Source: Branchiostoma floridae (lineage: Eukaryota; Chordata; Leptocardii; Amphioxiformes; Branchiostomatidae). Taken from it: a stretch of DNA of 64,000 nucleotides. Below the pieces are notes generated by a model, which worked only from the letters and a program-made list of their open reading frames with translations, was not told the DNA's origin and made no database searches. Of this stretch, positions 33,261-44,464 are shown one piece after another (position 1 is the stretch's first letter; each line of letters starts with the position of its first letter). The stretch spans positions 9,222,469 to 9,286,468 of the forward strand of contig NC_049994.1 in NCBI RefSeq assembly GCF_000003815.2, given 5' to 3'. The position numbers and the translations under genes are program-made.

Positions 33261-36200
33261 TTATGTCCGTACGGACATCTCCATGCCTGTGTCTGCGGCA
33301 TGATATTGCTGTTTTTTGGGACCGCACCAAATAAACAATAGAACGGCAACGCCGGTGACAACAAGCACAAGCCCTAACGCAATGCCAACTCCCATCCCGA
33401 TCACTTCCGGAGACACGCCCTCTGGTTTCGGTGCTTTGCACTCTCCCAGGTCGCTCTCTCCATACATCCCTACATGGGAGATAGATAATTGTTTATATAT
33501 TAAAGAACATTATCTAAATATTGACAATAACCGGCACAGGACTGATGTTACAGAACTGCGAATCAGCTGTCACGAAACACACATTGAAACCGGGAGACAA
33601 CCACACACCTCTGGAACAACGAATACGAGGGGCGTTCAAGAAGTAATCCACCTGACCCATTTCCCAAAGGAGGAGATTAATGAAACTTGGTGCAGTTATT
33701 AGTCTTTCTCTTCATAGGAATCACCCAGAGTTATGCATTTCTACCATCGTTTGATGCAGCTCTGTACACCGTTTTTGTAGGGCGCCCCAGGTTGGTCCTG
33801 CAACAGATGCCTCATCAATGGCAGAAGAGGGACGACCAGGTCTGGGAGCTGTTTCCACAGACTTCCGGTCATGTTTGAATTCACAATGCCAGCGTTTTAC
33901 AAGGTCATATGATGGGGAATCATCACCATAAGTTTCTTTTATTTCATCAAAAGTCTCATTTGGTATGCGTCCTTTCAAATACAAAAACCGGATCACTGCG
34001 CGACACTCAACTGGCTCCATTTCACACCTGGTCCATTTCACACCTGACTCAGTTCAAACAACTTTAAATCAAGAACCAAAATTAGTTCAGAGCTGTTTTT
34101 TGCAACATAACCCATAGAGATATGAATCATTACATATACAAAATTTCATCTAGATCAGACAACTGGAAGTGGGTCAGGTGGATTACTTCTTGAACGCCCC
34201 TCGTATGTCGATCTGCAATGTAGGTAGAATAAAAGATGAACAACATTTCGCAGTAGAATGTACAATAAAGGTCTTCATTTATTCAATCATTTGCATGAAA
34301 GACGAGGGACGACAACACCAACTTCCAATCACGTTTGACCGTTGCACACATTTAAGCTGATCAGTTAGGTCAGTTAAAATCAAGAGTAAAATGAATAAAT
34401 ATTCTAACAAGTGATTTTGAAAAAGAAATTGATATCTTGGCCAGTGCATGTGAAGGAAATTGAGATCGATAACCCTTGCACAATCAGATACAATACCACA
34501 ATAGCTTAGATATAAGTCTGACCACAAGCCAAGTGCATGGAAGTAAATATCCTACTCAGTCCGCCGAATAGAAGAAAACATCGTACCATTTTTGTAAAGC
34601 TCCTGGTAGTCGTAGCCTAACTCTGTGGACCGTTTGAACATGTCAGCGTGGCTGTATGGTGGGAAGAACGGCACGATGTGCTCATAGCGGTTTTGGCCGG
34701 GTTTGGCACCTGTCAATGGCTGAGCCGAGTCCATGGCCCTAAATGACAAATCAATCAATCAATCAAACTTTCTCTGGCTGATCTGAGTCCTTGGCTTGCT
34801 GGTGGTTCTGGATAAATGTTGATATAGTAATGAACACACTTTCGAAAATAGAAACTTCCCCTAAGATGTATAAGAGGCCACTCACCCATATCGACGAATC
34901 CACGTCTCCAGCAAGCGGTCGACGTTACAGTGGTGCAGGAAGAAGGTGGGGTCGTTCGCTGCGGAGGGGACGTTAGACATCGTGCCGTCCAGGTAAAGGT
35001 GCACGTGGTTGTGCAGGGTGTGAGCTCCAGGGACCTGTGTGTTGTTGTCGTATGTTCTGAGCATGGAGGGAAACCCAGAGTTCAGCGATATTTAGCTACA
35101 TCATTAGTCAATGGCATAGTTGTAGCTGGATAGTGACATTTGCAGAAGTTCTGTCAATGAAAGTCTTAATGTCAGACCCGCGTTGTCGGTCGGTAAACTT
35201 CAAGCAGTGTTCTTCAGTGTAGATTTCAGTGTTTGCAGTTTTTTTGTGCTACCACAAGGAATCCTCAAAGAATCCTCAATTGAGCGATTAAGCCCCCTTC
35301 ACACGAGAGCACGAATGAGCCGGAATGCCGTCAGATTGAAAATTCCTTTCTATTCCTGGCAATCCCTGCCAATTCGTACTGTATTCTAAACATTCGTACT
35401 GCATTCCAGATATTCGTCCCCGTTCCTTTGGCTAGCTCGAAAGTTTTTGACATGTCAAAAACTGTCGAGGTGCATTCGAAGTGAAGAAATATCGAATGGC
35501 ATTCCAAGTGTATTCTAAGTGTATTCTAACTATTCTAACTGCAGTCCCTCTGCATTCTGTGGCATTCCAACATTATTCGAAACATTCTTATCTCATTCGA
35601 TGGAGAACCGAAACGGCAAGCCACTTCGAATCCTGCCTGAATGTGGCCAAAGGAGTATCTGGAATGCAGTACGAATTTCAAGAATACACTACGAATTCCC
35701 ATGAATAGAAAATAATTTTCATTCTGACGGCATTTTGGATCATTCCTTCTCGTGTGAAGGGGATATAAGGACCATTTTGAACTCCCACTCGGAATGGCCC
35801 CGAATGTGGCACGAATTTTGCAAATACTACATTTCGGCTAGTTCTGCTTGATTCCTGCTGATTCGGTTTCAGTGTGAAGGCCCTATTTAAAAGCATTATA
35901 ATGCATTACTCTTCAAGTAGCTATCGGTGGTGTTGTTATTGGTTATTGTTATTTGCTAGGCCGACTACTCTCTCTTCGCAGCCAGGGGCTGAAATGCGAA
36001 GAGCTTACAATAGGCGGGGCTAAATCGCAAGGGTCTCGAGCAAGCTGCCAGTCAGGTGACCTCAATACGATAGTGTAATGCGACTTCGCCAATCCTCAGT
36101 TTTGTTGGCCAACCCCACCGTATCGTTGTTTTCTGGGCGGGATTCTGACTTTGAGGTGTTCAGTAATAATCTCGCACCACTGGCTCACAAGCCGAGCGCC

Positions 36201-38716
36201 TGAACCAAATGTCTGAACCTGCGGTTCCTCTCGTACTGAGCAGGATTGCCATCGCAGTGGTAACTTTTCTGACATCTCTTGCGTAAAGCTCCCAAAGTCA
36301 AAAGGATTGATAGGCCATGCTTTCACGATGTGTACTGAAAGTACTGAATGTCAAAATCAAGCGGGCTTTTGCCATTTTGCTCCACGCGAAATGTCCTTGC
36401 TGAGCTTGCCGTAGGATACCTGCTCGCCAAAAATTTTTGAATAGGCTTCTTTTCTAAGATAAGACCTTCATACTTTTGGAAACCCTGTGTAACTTGGGTA
36501 GAGACGGCCATCGACTGAACGGTTTATGTTAAATAGAATATTAGTTGCATAATCAAGGAGAAACTTTTAGAATAAGTCATCTGTAAAGGTTGACATCGTT
36601 TGGTGAAAGTATTAGGTCGCGGAAGTTTTGCGTATCATTCCCGTTCAAATGCATATCACGCGGAGACATAGACGTCACAGATAGATTTGCCCCCAGGCAT
36701 GGCAAATACATAGAGACAATATTTTGATAATTGGTTAGTATGTAGCCAAATGCCTCGCAAGAAGAGAAAGAAGAAGAAATATATTTACTGCAAGGCCGGG
36801 CCGCATGCAGCCTTCAGACAGACACGCCCACCAGAGATCGACCCAATGTACTACCAAATAACGAAATTTCACTGAATATTTCACGGAGGCTTTCCTAACA
36901 TATTCTGTTAAAGTACGGGTTACAACACCTCGTACCAGCACGTATACGTATACCCATTGTTTTAAATTTGTTTTGTTTTGTTTTGTTTTGTTTAACTGAA
37001 CAAGACGTCACAGATAGATCTGCCCCAGGCATGGCAAAGACGAGACAAACCTAATTAATTATGGTGGCATGTTGGCCTTTCAACAAGACTGCGCGAGTGC
37101 GATTTATATCGTGCGGTTATCAAAATAAAGCTTGATAAAAAGTAGAAATAACGTTAATTCTGCTTACATGGTCCCTCGGTACTTGCCGGTGCTGGTGTCG
37201 GCATATCCCTCCAGCAGGTTCCGGAAGGTGCAGTTGCAGGTTCTGTTGTAAGGAGGCGTGTCGTATGTGGAGAAACGAAGGGCGAAGTCCACCTCGGTCG
37301 CCAGGGGCAGGTGAGCCATTGGCTTCCCGAACATGGCCTGGTCCGCTTTCCCGGGGTTCCTCTTCAGCGTTCCTGTCACTTTGGTCACATTGCACGGTTT
37401 GGTGTGGTTCCTGTGGGTGGCGTTTTCGAACGAGGCTAGATGTTCGCAGATGGTCCACCAGCTGGCGAAGACAGACTCCGGTTCCAGTTTTCCGTCCTCA
37501 TCGTTCTTGCCGACGTACTCGTTGGTACAGATGTCGCACTGGTTGTCCTCCGCCGCGCTCCAATCCCAGTACGGCACGGTCCAGTCGGGATCGTCGTTGA
37601 CCTCCTGCACGGCCCGCTCAAACTCCAATAGGTACGCGCGATGCCAGGTGGGAAATCCGACACCCTCGTGCGCGAAGTCCAGGATGCAGTCCGACTCATT
37701 CGCACAGATGTCTGTTAGGTTTGATATAAAAATTGGAAAGATGAAATTTGTTCTTTGAAAAAAAGGAATGCTTCTATACCCGTTAAATGCAATATCAATT
37801 TATATCTTTTATTCTCAGTTAGGTCACACTGACACTGACAAGAATGACACATCTCTTCTCTGTAAAAAAAAACGCCAAAAATTGATGTGCGCACGGATGG
37901 CATCCATAAAATCGTGTCAGTGTGGTTTTACCGTTAAAACTTGACTGGTATCATTTATAGTCTGATTTCGTTTATCAAAATATGGTAAATGACTAATTCT
38001 AATTGATGATGGTATGTTGACACATGAACAATGAGTTAATCAATTTCATTCTTAGTTACAGTACTAGTGAAAATCAGTACACTGTGAATCTGCCGAGTTT
38101 GTATGATTGAAATGATAAAGCACATCAATTAGATATCAATACCTGTAATGGCGGGTGGCATGGTGTCACGGCTGGCGTAGTAATGCGTCGCCACGAAGAA
38201 GTCCCATACTGAGACATTGGCGAAGTCTTCGCTTCCCCCGATGTTATCTTTGAACTCCAGAGCGTAGACGAAATCGCTGATTGTGTTCTTCGCGCGGTCA
38301 AAGTAGCGCTGGAGCGTCTTTTTCTCCTGAGCGCTAAGGTCCCGAATGTTTCTGCGCACAGCTGGCTTCTGTTTTATCTTGCAGTCCGGCTCACGGTATC
38401 CCCAGGTACACTTTGTGCAGTCATACCCGCTGAAGTTGCCTTCACACGCGCAGGTCCTGTTAAAGAACACCGTCGGCCAGTGGCGCCGGTCGTCCACTTG
38501 GTACGCGTACTTCCAGGCGGCGTCTTCCACGGTGGGGTCGGGGGTGTTGGCGCATTGGCCCCGCCCAGGCCCACCGCACGGCTCGGTGAAGCCCTTCGGA
38601 ATGGGACAGCACACCTTACTCTTCAATGACGCATCGTTGGTGCACACCCGCGGAAACTGTGCGTCACAGCGGCGGGAAAATCCAACCATCAGGATAAACA
38701 GGCCAAGTGCTTTCAT
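33261..38716 (-). CDS. Tyrosinase B, membrane-anchored copper monooxygenase
   Basis: Five minus-strand exons: 38143-38716, 37168-37711, 34886-35056, 34587-34738 and 33261-33469, with GT/AG introns, giving 549 residues. Exons 1-4 have the same lengths and phases as tyrosinase A. Exon 5 starts two codons earlier at a different AG. All six copper histidines are visible ([31 protein letters not shown]), with a signal peptide, an EGF-like head (CACEGNFSGYDC), a membrane helix ([20 protein letters not shown]) and a tail ending in SVRT. I start at MKALGLF because it aligns with the start of A; an in-frame Met lies 7 codons upstream. Intron 4 carries a mariner remnant; intron 2 carries a MITE and a 28S rRNA pseudogene. 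The expected role is phenol/catechol oxidation in the secretory pathway. Confidence 0.93.
33626..34203 (-). mobile_element. Deleted mariner-type element with transposase N-terminal remnant
   Basis: Terminal inverted repeats begin CGAGGGGCGTTCAAGAAGTA at both ends and are flanked by TA (33624-33625 and 34204-34205). The minus strand encodes about 106 residues with the HTH start of mariner transposases (EMEPVECRAVIRFLYLKG, then YDLVKRWHCEFK and RPGRP). The catalytic DDD domain is absent, so it is an internally deleted element in tyrosinase B intron 4. The equivalent intron of A lacks it. Confidence 0.88.
35291..35885. mobile_element. MITE in tyrosinase B intron 2, sister of 52.46-52.98 kb
   Basis: The ends are inverted ('cccccttcacacgag' on the left, 'agtgtgaaggccct' on the right). 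Internal pieces such as 'gaatgccgtcag', 'attcctgg' and 'aatcagcaggaatc' recur in opposite orientation at 52455-52980. It is non-coding. Confidence 0.75.
36105..36424 (-). pseudogene. Processed or transposed 28S rRNA 3' fragment, internally deleted
   Basis: The minus strand reads through recognisable large-subunit rRNA landmarks in order: GCAGGTATCCTA, a CCTATCAATCCTTT stretch, TCAGAAAAGTTACCAC, then AATCCTGCTCAGTACGAGAG, AACCGCAGGTTCAGACATTT and GTCAGAATCCCGCCCAG. The segment that normally lies between 'GTTACCAC' (before GGGATAACTGG) and 'GGTAATCCTGCTC' is missing, and scattered changes occur. It is therefore a pseudogene of nuclear 28S rRNA, in intron 2 of tyrosinase B and in the same orientation as the gene. 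The paralogous intron of A has no counterpart. Confidence 0.88.
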
Positions 38717-38840
38717 TGTGGAACCCCCGAAACGCACCGACTACGTGCACGTTTACCGAGGACTGATCCCCACGACACAACGTGAAGGCAACACAGACAT
38801 AGCTTAAGGGAAAGGATGGGTCTTAGACTGTAACTCGTGC
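38717..38840 (-). promoter_or_regulatory. Conserved 5' flank of tyrosinase B
   Basis: Carries the block 'catagcttaaggg' (38797-38809) and 'cttagactgtaact' that is also found upstream of tyrosinase A and of the truncated copy at 41.3-41.7 kb. Its position fits a 5' UTR or core promoter. No TATA box stands out. Confidence 0.4.
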
Positions 38841-39169
38841 ATACAGTATTTGTACCTGCCCTTTTATTGACCCATTGGTCCCATTTGGCTGTGTGAATGA
38901 TAATGAGGTCCACTGTCACTTTTTTTCGTGCCACGAGAAGACAAGCACAAAGCCGTGCATACAGGTGGCAATGAAAACCATGTTTAAACTTCTTTCATAT
39001 TAGGACAGATTGGTGATAAAATCATAGGTGATATTGTAAGAAGACCCTTCGGTATTCACATTGAATTTAAAAAATTGCCAGGTAATTGTTCGTACAATTC
39101 TAACAATGAGGTCGTTGACTTTGCCTTTTCACCACTTTATAATCTTCAGTAGCGCTACACATGTACCTC

Positions 39170-39960
39170 GATTTTGAAGAAGGCACTGTGGCGTGTACCC
39201 AACATGTGCCCAGTGCTTACTTCTAACGTGCATCTGTCCTTTCTGCGAAGTCGGTGTAAGGGTAGGGAAAAATTACAAACTTGGGCACTTCAAGCTTGGG
39301 AAAATGTAGCATTACCTCTCTCCACTTCCACATGGCTTTGCAGTATGTATCTGTATTTTTGGTTCATACTTTGTAGACTAGTATTCCGCCGTGCGTTGTA
39401 GGAAAAAAAGACGACGATTATATCTATAACGTTAGAAAGCCTATTTGGCTAACTGTACTTTATTGTTGCTGTTGTGACATCTGTCGGAGGATAAAGAAGG
39501 ACAGTTGAATAACACGAAACAAGTTATTTATTTCGTTAACCCACCTTTGGCGCCAGGAACCTGTTTAGTGGGTGAGAACAGCCCTCCGCCAGAACGTGAC
39601 TATATTACAAATGCATCAATACGCATCGTATTTCAAACGACAGTCAACACCGTTTATCTACTTTCTCCGGAACGCTTCCTATGTAATGCTTCTAACACGA
39701 TGATTATATAGAAATACAACGTTGATGAATTGAGTTGTATTCTTGTAGGACGGCATTTTTGACAGTATCAACCATTGGACTCATCGCAGGGGTCGAAATC
39801 CGTCGCATGACCCTTGAACAGAATAGGTGTGGTGATAGGCATGGTAATTGTAACCTTTTACATACGACTCGTCGGGCTCGATCACATTGTTCGTGGGCCG
39901 TCGTACGATTTTGTTGATGTCACATAATTTTCAAGCAGGCTGTGACAGAACCAAAATTCG
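39170..39960. repeat. Duplicated 5' flank of tyrosinase B
   Basis: 39250-39400 resembles 9110-9245 (shared 'cacatggctttgc'), 39500-39610 resembles the array-unit start, and 39750-39860 matches 9759-9862. The modules are in the same order as upstream of tyrosinase A, although less material lies between them. Confidence 0.75.
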
Positions 39961-41068
39961 ACAAGGATCTTAGACAGTCGTAACAAGACATCAAACTTTT
40001 GTACAATGTATGCAGGACTACATGAAGAAATCCCTCGGTATGCGACCGTACCGCGACCTTACGACAAGTGTACACTTATACCCCCTTTACATTTACACCT
40101 GCCCTTTTTCCCTTGGTCTAATTTTGTTGTGTGAGTTTGTCGCTCCAAACGCAGCAAGTAGCGTTTCAGAGGGCCAAGATTTCAGATTTTCTCCGGACCT
40201 CTGTTGCGACGCTTAGCGCCTCAGGCGCTCAACATGGTTTGCCTCGGCATCACACCCTGTTACCCAGTCGCAATGTCACACATCTAAAGCCTAAGTTACT
40301 CTTAAGACCTCTTTCGCTCCAGTCATATACATGATTCTGTCTCTTAGAAATATCAGACCCAACAGCCTTGGTTGGTTTTGATGTGCTAAAATCATTCAAG
40401 AAAGTTTCATATGCGCCACAATGACAGCTGGATGATTATCAAATATTTCATCACATTGCCCTTACGCACATGCGCACACAGACAATGATCTATTGTCTAT
40501 GGTTCTGCTCCGTCTCGACAAACATACCCATTTGAAATGTCAAGTCGGCAACCAGACGGTCACACTAGATCGCCGTCCAATCGCCGTCACTAGATATACT
40601 GTAAGCGTGTGGAGACGGAGTTAGTTGAGGCCGAGACATCCCTGCTCCAGTTCTTCTGTTGCAGAAAGATACCGGTGCATCATGCACGTCAGGTGAGACT
40701 AAGGCTTCTTCCGAACAAGTGTTCTTTCCTTTCTCTTGTAACCGTTCTCTGGTTAGAGTATGTTTCATCACCATTTGAGGCCTAACATGGAGCTACAACG
40801 TACACAAAACTCAAACAATGTTTGCATTGAGTCACAAATGTACGACTATAGTAAATGAAAGAGTCGAATGACTGTAATGCAATGTTTTTGAAACACCGTA
40901 ACCCACAATAGAAACCATGATTAATTCAGGAAGGCTTGTATCCTACGGACACATGTTGATTACTCTCGGCGGTCAGTCCTGTCACGTTTTCCTTAAAATT
41001 TCTACGGCATAAAATCGCACGACAGCCCACAACGAATGTGACGGCACCGCTTTCTTACCCCGATTAAC

Positions 41069-41293
41069 GTCCACTTGGTACGCGTACTTCGAGGCGGGGT
41101 ATTCTACGGTGGGGTCGGGGGTGTCGGCGCAGCGTCCCCGCCCAAACCCGCCGCACGGCTCGGTGAAGCCCTTCGGAATGGGACAGCACACCTTACTCTC
41201 CAAAGACGCATCGCTGGTGCACACCCGCGGAAACTGTGCGTCACCGCGGCGGGAAAATCCAACCATCACGATCAGCAGGCCAAATGCTTTCAT
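41069..41293 (-). pseudogene. Truncated third tyrosinase (first 75 codons)
   Basis: The minus strand encodes [20 protein letters not shown] followed by the cysteine-rich start, up to KYAYQVD. This is the first 75 residues of tyrosinases A/B in frame. Homology then stops abruptly; downstream sequence resembles an inverted piece of the 39.87-39.92 kb flank and the frame ends soon after. There is no EGF-like part and no copper site. Its 5' flank is preserved but split by a MITE at 41391-41712. It is a recent, non-functional duplicate; an expressed short secreted peptide cannot be excluded. Confidence 0.9.
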
Positions 41294-41390
41294 GGTGGAA
41301 CCCCCGAAACGCACTGACTGCATGCACGTTTACCGATGACTGATCCCAATGACAGAACGTGAAGACAATACAGACATAGCTTAAAGCTAA

Positions 41391-41712
41391 GGGCACAATC
41401 CGCCGTACGTGCAAATACGTGCTGTCTACGTGCCAAAACGTGGGCAATCTTTTGGGAACCGTAAATGGCAAGTACCGCCTCCGTACGAACTCGTAGGGAA
41501 TCCGACGTATTTGGGAGCACACAGACACGCCGTAGAACGTTACGTGCAGGCAAAACTTTGTGTGCCGTCGGGCGGAGTATTCGCCCCCGTACGTGCCAGT
41601 ACGGGCTACGAGCCTGCCCTGAACAGCCTGAACGTTTTCAGAAATACGTGGCGGACGTGGCCTTCCAAAAAAAAACGTATGGACAAATTGCACGTACGGC
41701 GGGTTGTGTCCC
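41391..41712. mobile_element. 322-bp MITE in the flank of the truncated tyrosinase
   Basis: Ends are inverted repeats (GGGCACAATCCGCCGTACGT and, in complement, GGGACACAACCCGCCGTACG). The intact paralogous site is 'catagcttaagggaaagg' upstream of tyrosinase B. TAA/TTA-like bases flank it, compatible with a Harbinger-type target. Confidence 0.8.
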
Positions 41713-42267
41713 TATTAGGGAAAGGATGGGTCTTATGACTGTAACTCGTGCATACAATTGCATCTGTCCTTTTTTTACCCCTTGGTCCCGTTTGGTTGTG
41801 TGAGCCTGCAGCCCAAAATGCAGCAAGTAGCGTTTCAGAGGGCCAAGATTTCAGATTTTCTCCGGACCACTGTTGCGACGCTTAGTGCCTCAGGCGCTCA
41901 ACATGGCCTGACTCGGCATCACACCCTGTTACCCAGTCGCAATGTCATACATCTAAAGCCTAAGTTACTCTTAAGACCTCTTTCGCTCCTGTCATACCAA
42001 GGAGGTTTCAACCTCCTTGGTCATACACACGGTTCTGTCTGTCAGACCCAACAGCTTTTGTTGATTTTGATTTGCTAACCTTTCAAGAAAGTTTCATATG
42101 CACCACAATGACAGCTGGATGATTATCAAATATTTCATCACATTGCCCTTACGCACATGCGCGCACACAGACAATGATCCATGGTTCTGCTCCGTCTCGA
42201 CAAACATACCCATTTGAAATGTTAAGTCGACAGCCAGACGGTCACAGACCACCCAATCGCCGTCACT

Positions 42268-42301
42268 CGCCGGAATGGGACAGCACACCTTACTCTCCAA
42301 C
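42268..42301 (-). pseudogene. 34-bp remnant of a fourth tyrosinase exon 1
   Basis: The minus strand encodes LESKVCCPIP, as in exon 1 of the tyrosinases, immediately beside the end of repeat D2. Nothing else of the gene remains. Confidence 0.75.
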
Positions 42302-43451
42302 AATGCCCCCCCCCCCTCAAATGTTGGGGGCGTTGTCGCCCCAAAGGTCAAACTAAAACCCTAGGCCTTGCGTATTTCTTAACCAGTAGAAAAATAAATC
42401 ATTGAACTTATTTTACTCTATTAGCAAATTTCTCACCCAAAATGCAGGAAAGACCGTTCAACAGTTCCAAAATGTGCGAAATCGTGTTCTGGGGGGTAGA
42501 GATTTCAAAATTTGGGTGTCCGGGGCATGCTTCCCCCGGGAACTTTGAAATTGAGACATTCTGAAACACTAGTTACTTTATTTTGAGGGGCATACTGTGC
42601 TTGCAGACTAAGCTAAGTGCAGCACCGAAGGCGCGAGATGCCGCAATGGAGTTTCGGGAAAATTTGGAAATCTTGATCCCTGAAACACTATTTCTTACAT
42701 TTTGATGGACAAAATTTGATAGCAGACTAACCTAGGTTTAATGGCATTTCTACGAGAAAAAATGTTTAAGGTTTTTAATTCTTGACCCCCTAACACGAAA
42801 TTTCCTTCATTTTGAGCGGCGACAAGTTGGAAAGAAAGGAGAAAACTGTGGGAAGCTAGGGAGGTATAATCGATTCGTAAAGGACAATTCCATGGCCCTC
42901 CTCCCCATTTTTCCATGACCCTCCCCAGGTCCAAAGAATTGCACCCTCCCCTCCTTTAACGTTGTTTCGCACTTGTTCCGGTGGTAAGCAAACCACAAAA
43001 GAGGGCCAGTGAACACCAAACAATACTAAATGTTGAGGCAGCCCCAGGCATGCCTGCAAACGACTGTAAAGCTCAGCAAAAGGGTCAGAGTTGGTTGCGC
43101 AAGCCGGAGGGAAGTCTCTATGTTTTTGAATGAGCAAGCAATATGTAATTATTTCCAAGCAGATGTATGGCGATTCTTATGGAGGATTCGACCTCATTCA
43201 CAACTAGAGTTCCGCGACCCCATATCTCCATGAAATATTAAATGACTTAAGATTTACATGATTTATGCATGGTGAAGTTAATCATTGACATGTATAAACT
43301 TCCCATCATTAATCATTAATTTGTTTTGCTATTTTTGCATATGTTATCCAAATCAGTTTCATTTGCATAATTGGCATCTGCTTATGCTCCACCTATTATA
43401 ATTTACATGTGTTACATTTATTGAAGTTCATTTAATTGAAAACAATAGAAT
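42302..43451. other. Intergenic, repeats only
   Basis: Starts with a C run (about 42307-42316) and contains 'gcagcaccgaaggcgcgaga'-type sequence that looks like an old interspersed repeat. No supported exon or RNA gene is seen. Confidence 0.45.
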
Positions 43452-43453
43452 TA

Positions 43454-44023
43454 CAGTCAAACCTGTATTAGCGGCCACCTTTGCACAGCAACCACCTGGC
43501 CTTTGCGGTCACTTTTTTCGGTCCCTTGGATTTTTCCCATTGACCTAAGCATTAAGAAATAGTCTATGGTGGCCACCTGTCCAACGCGGCCACGGTCATA
43601 CGATTTCCGGTCCCGATACAGAGACACTGCCTATTGCAACTACACGGCGGCCGTATGTCACCCTGTGCTGTGTTAAAATCGTAGTTTGCTAGGATTTGGA
43701 GTTCCCAACAGGGTCACTTTGGCGGTAGCGATCGAAAGGTGCGCCTGCCTTGAACGAGTGCAAGACTTTTGTCGGCGAATTTACCAACATTCCCTATGGC
43801 ATATCAATCCTTTTCGGTAGATTTGACTTTGGCAGGGTAAGTTGAATTCTGAAGCGATCGAGACAATGTTACTTGGTGAGAAAGATTAGTGGGTACTGAA
43901 ATCACGTGTAACTTTAATATTGCTTGGGGTCAATTGATCAACATTTTCTCTACAGTAGCCACCTGTCTATAGTGGCCACATTTCTGAAGTCCCTTAAATG
44001 ACCGCTATTGATAGGTTTGACTG
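43454..44023. mobile_element. 570-bp MITE, CAGTCAAACCT ends, TA target
   Basis: The left end CAGTCAAACCTGTATTAGCG and the right-end complement CAGTCAAACCTATCAATAGC form inverted repeats flanked by TA (43452-43453 and 44024-44025), as in Tc1/mariner MITEs. Internal 'gtggccacctgtc' pieces recur as 'ccacctgtctatagtggcca' near 47.13, 48.41 and 51.53 kb. It is non-coding. Confidence 0.82.
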
Positions 44024-44308
44024 TATACAATTTCCTCATTAATTATGCAAATCAAGTCTCCATTTGCATAAAATACATATCATCTTTGCCTAAGCTACTT
44101 GCATGCCTAAAATGATGGCAATCTGCAGTTATCCTCTTTCGAATTATCTTGGCAAAAACGCACCTGCAGTTCCAAAATTAAATGTTAGGGGGCTGAAACT
44201 TGCCCCACTTTGTCATGACGCTGAAAATTATCTACATCCCAAATGTCAACACCCCACCAACACACCAAGTATGAAACCAATCCACCCAGCCGTTCTTGAG
44301 ATATCTTG

Positions 44309-44310
<2 letters not shown>

Positions 44311-44352
<42 letters not shown>
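44311..44352. repeat. (CA)n microsatellite
   Basis: A perfect CA dinucleotide tract of about 21 units at the end of the interspersed repeat shared with 5.5-6.0 kb, about 110 bp upstream of the proposed peroxidase start. Confidence 0.97.
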
Positions 44353-44356
<4 letters not shown>

Positions 44357-44464
44357 CAGGGTAAAACATAAACTCCATAATGAATCCATTAGCTGGATGT
44401 CACGGATATCTTTAATATGTATTCATGACTATACAGCCAACTGAGGCGCAAAAGAAATGGAAAA

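Larger units (their letters stand above)
40103..42270. repeat. Direct repeats D1 (40103-40591) and D2 (41762-42270)
   Basis: Two close copies share 'gcagcaagtagcgtttcaga', 'gctggatgattatcaaatat' and 'caatcgccgtcact'. D1 and D2 flank the truncated tyrosinase copy. The beginning of each resembles the distal flank of tyrosinase B at 38853-38897. Confidence 0.85.

Noticed and set aside
33687-33878. 63-codon plus-strand frame
   Set aside because: Opposite-strand shadow of the mariner transposase remnant.
40100-42360. Assorted 60-110 codon frames on both strands
   Set aside because: Fall in duplicated flank repeats and a MITE; only the tyrosinase-related minus-strand piece at 41069-41293 has support.
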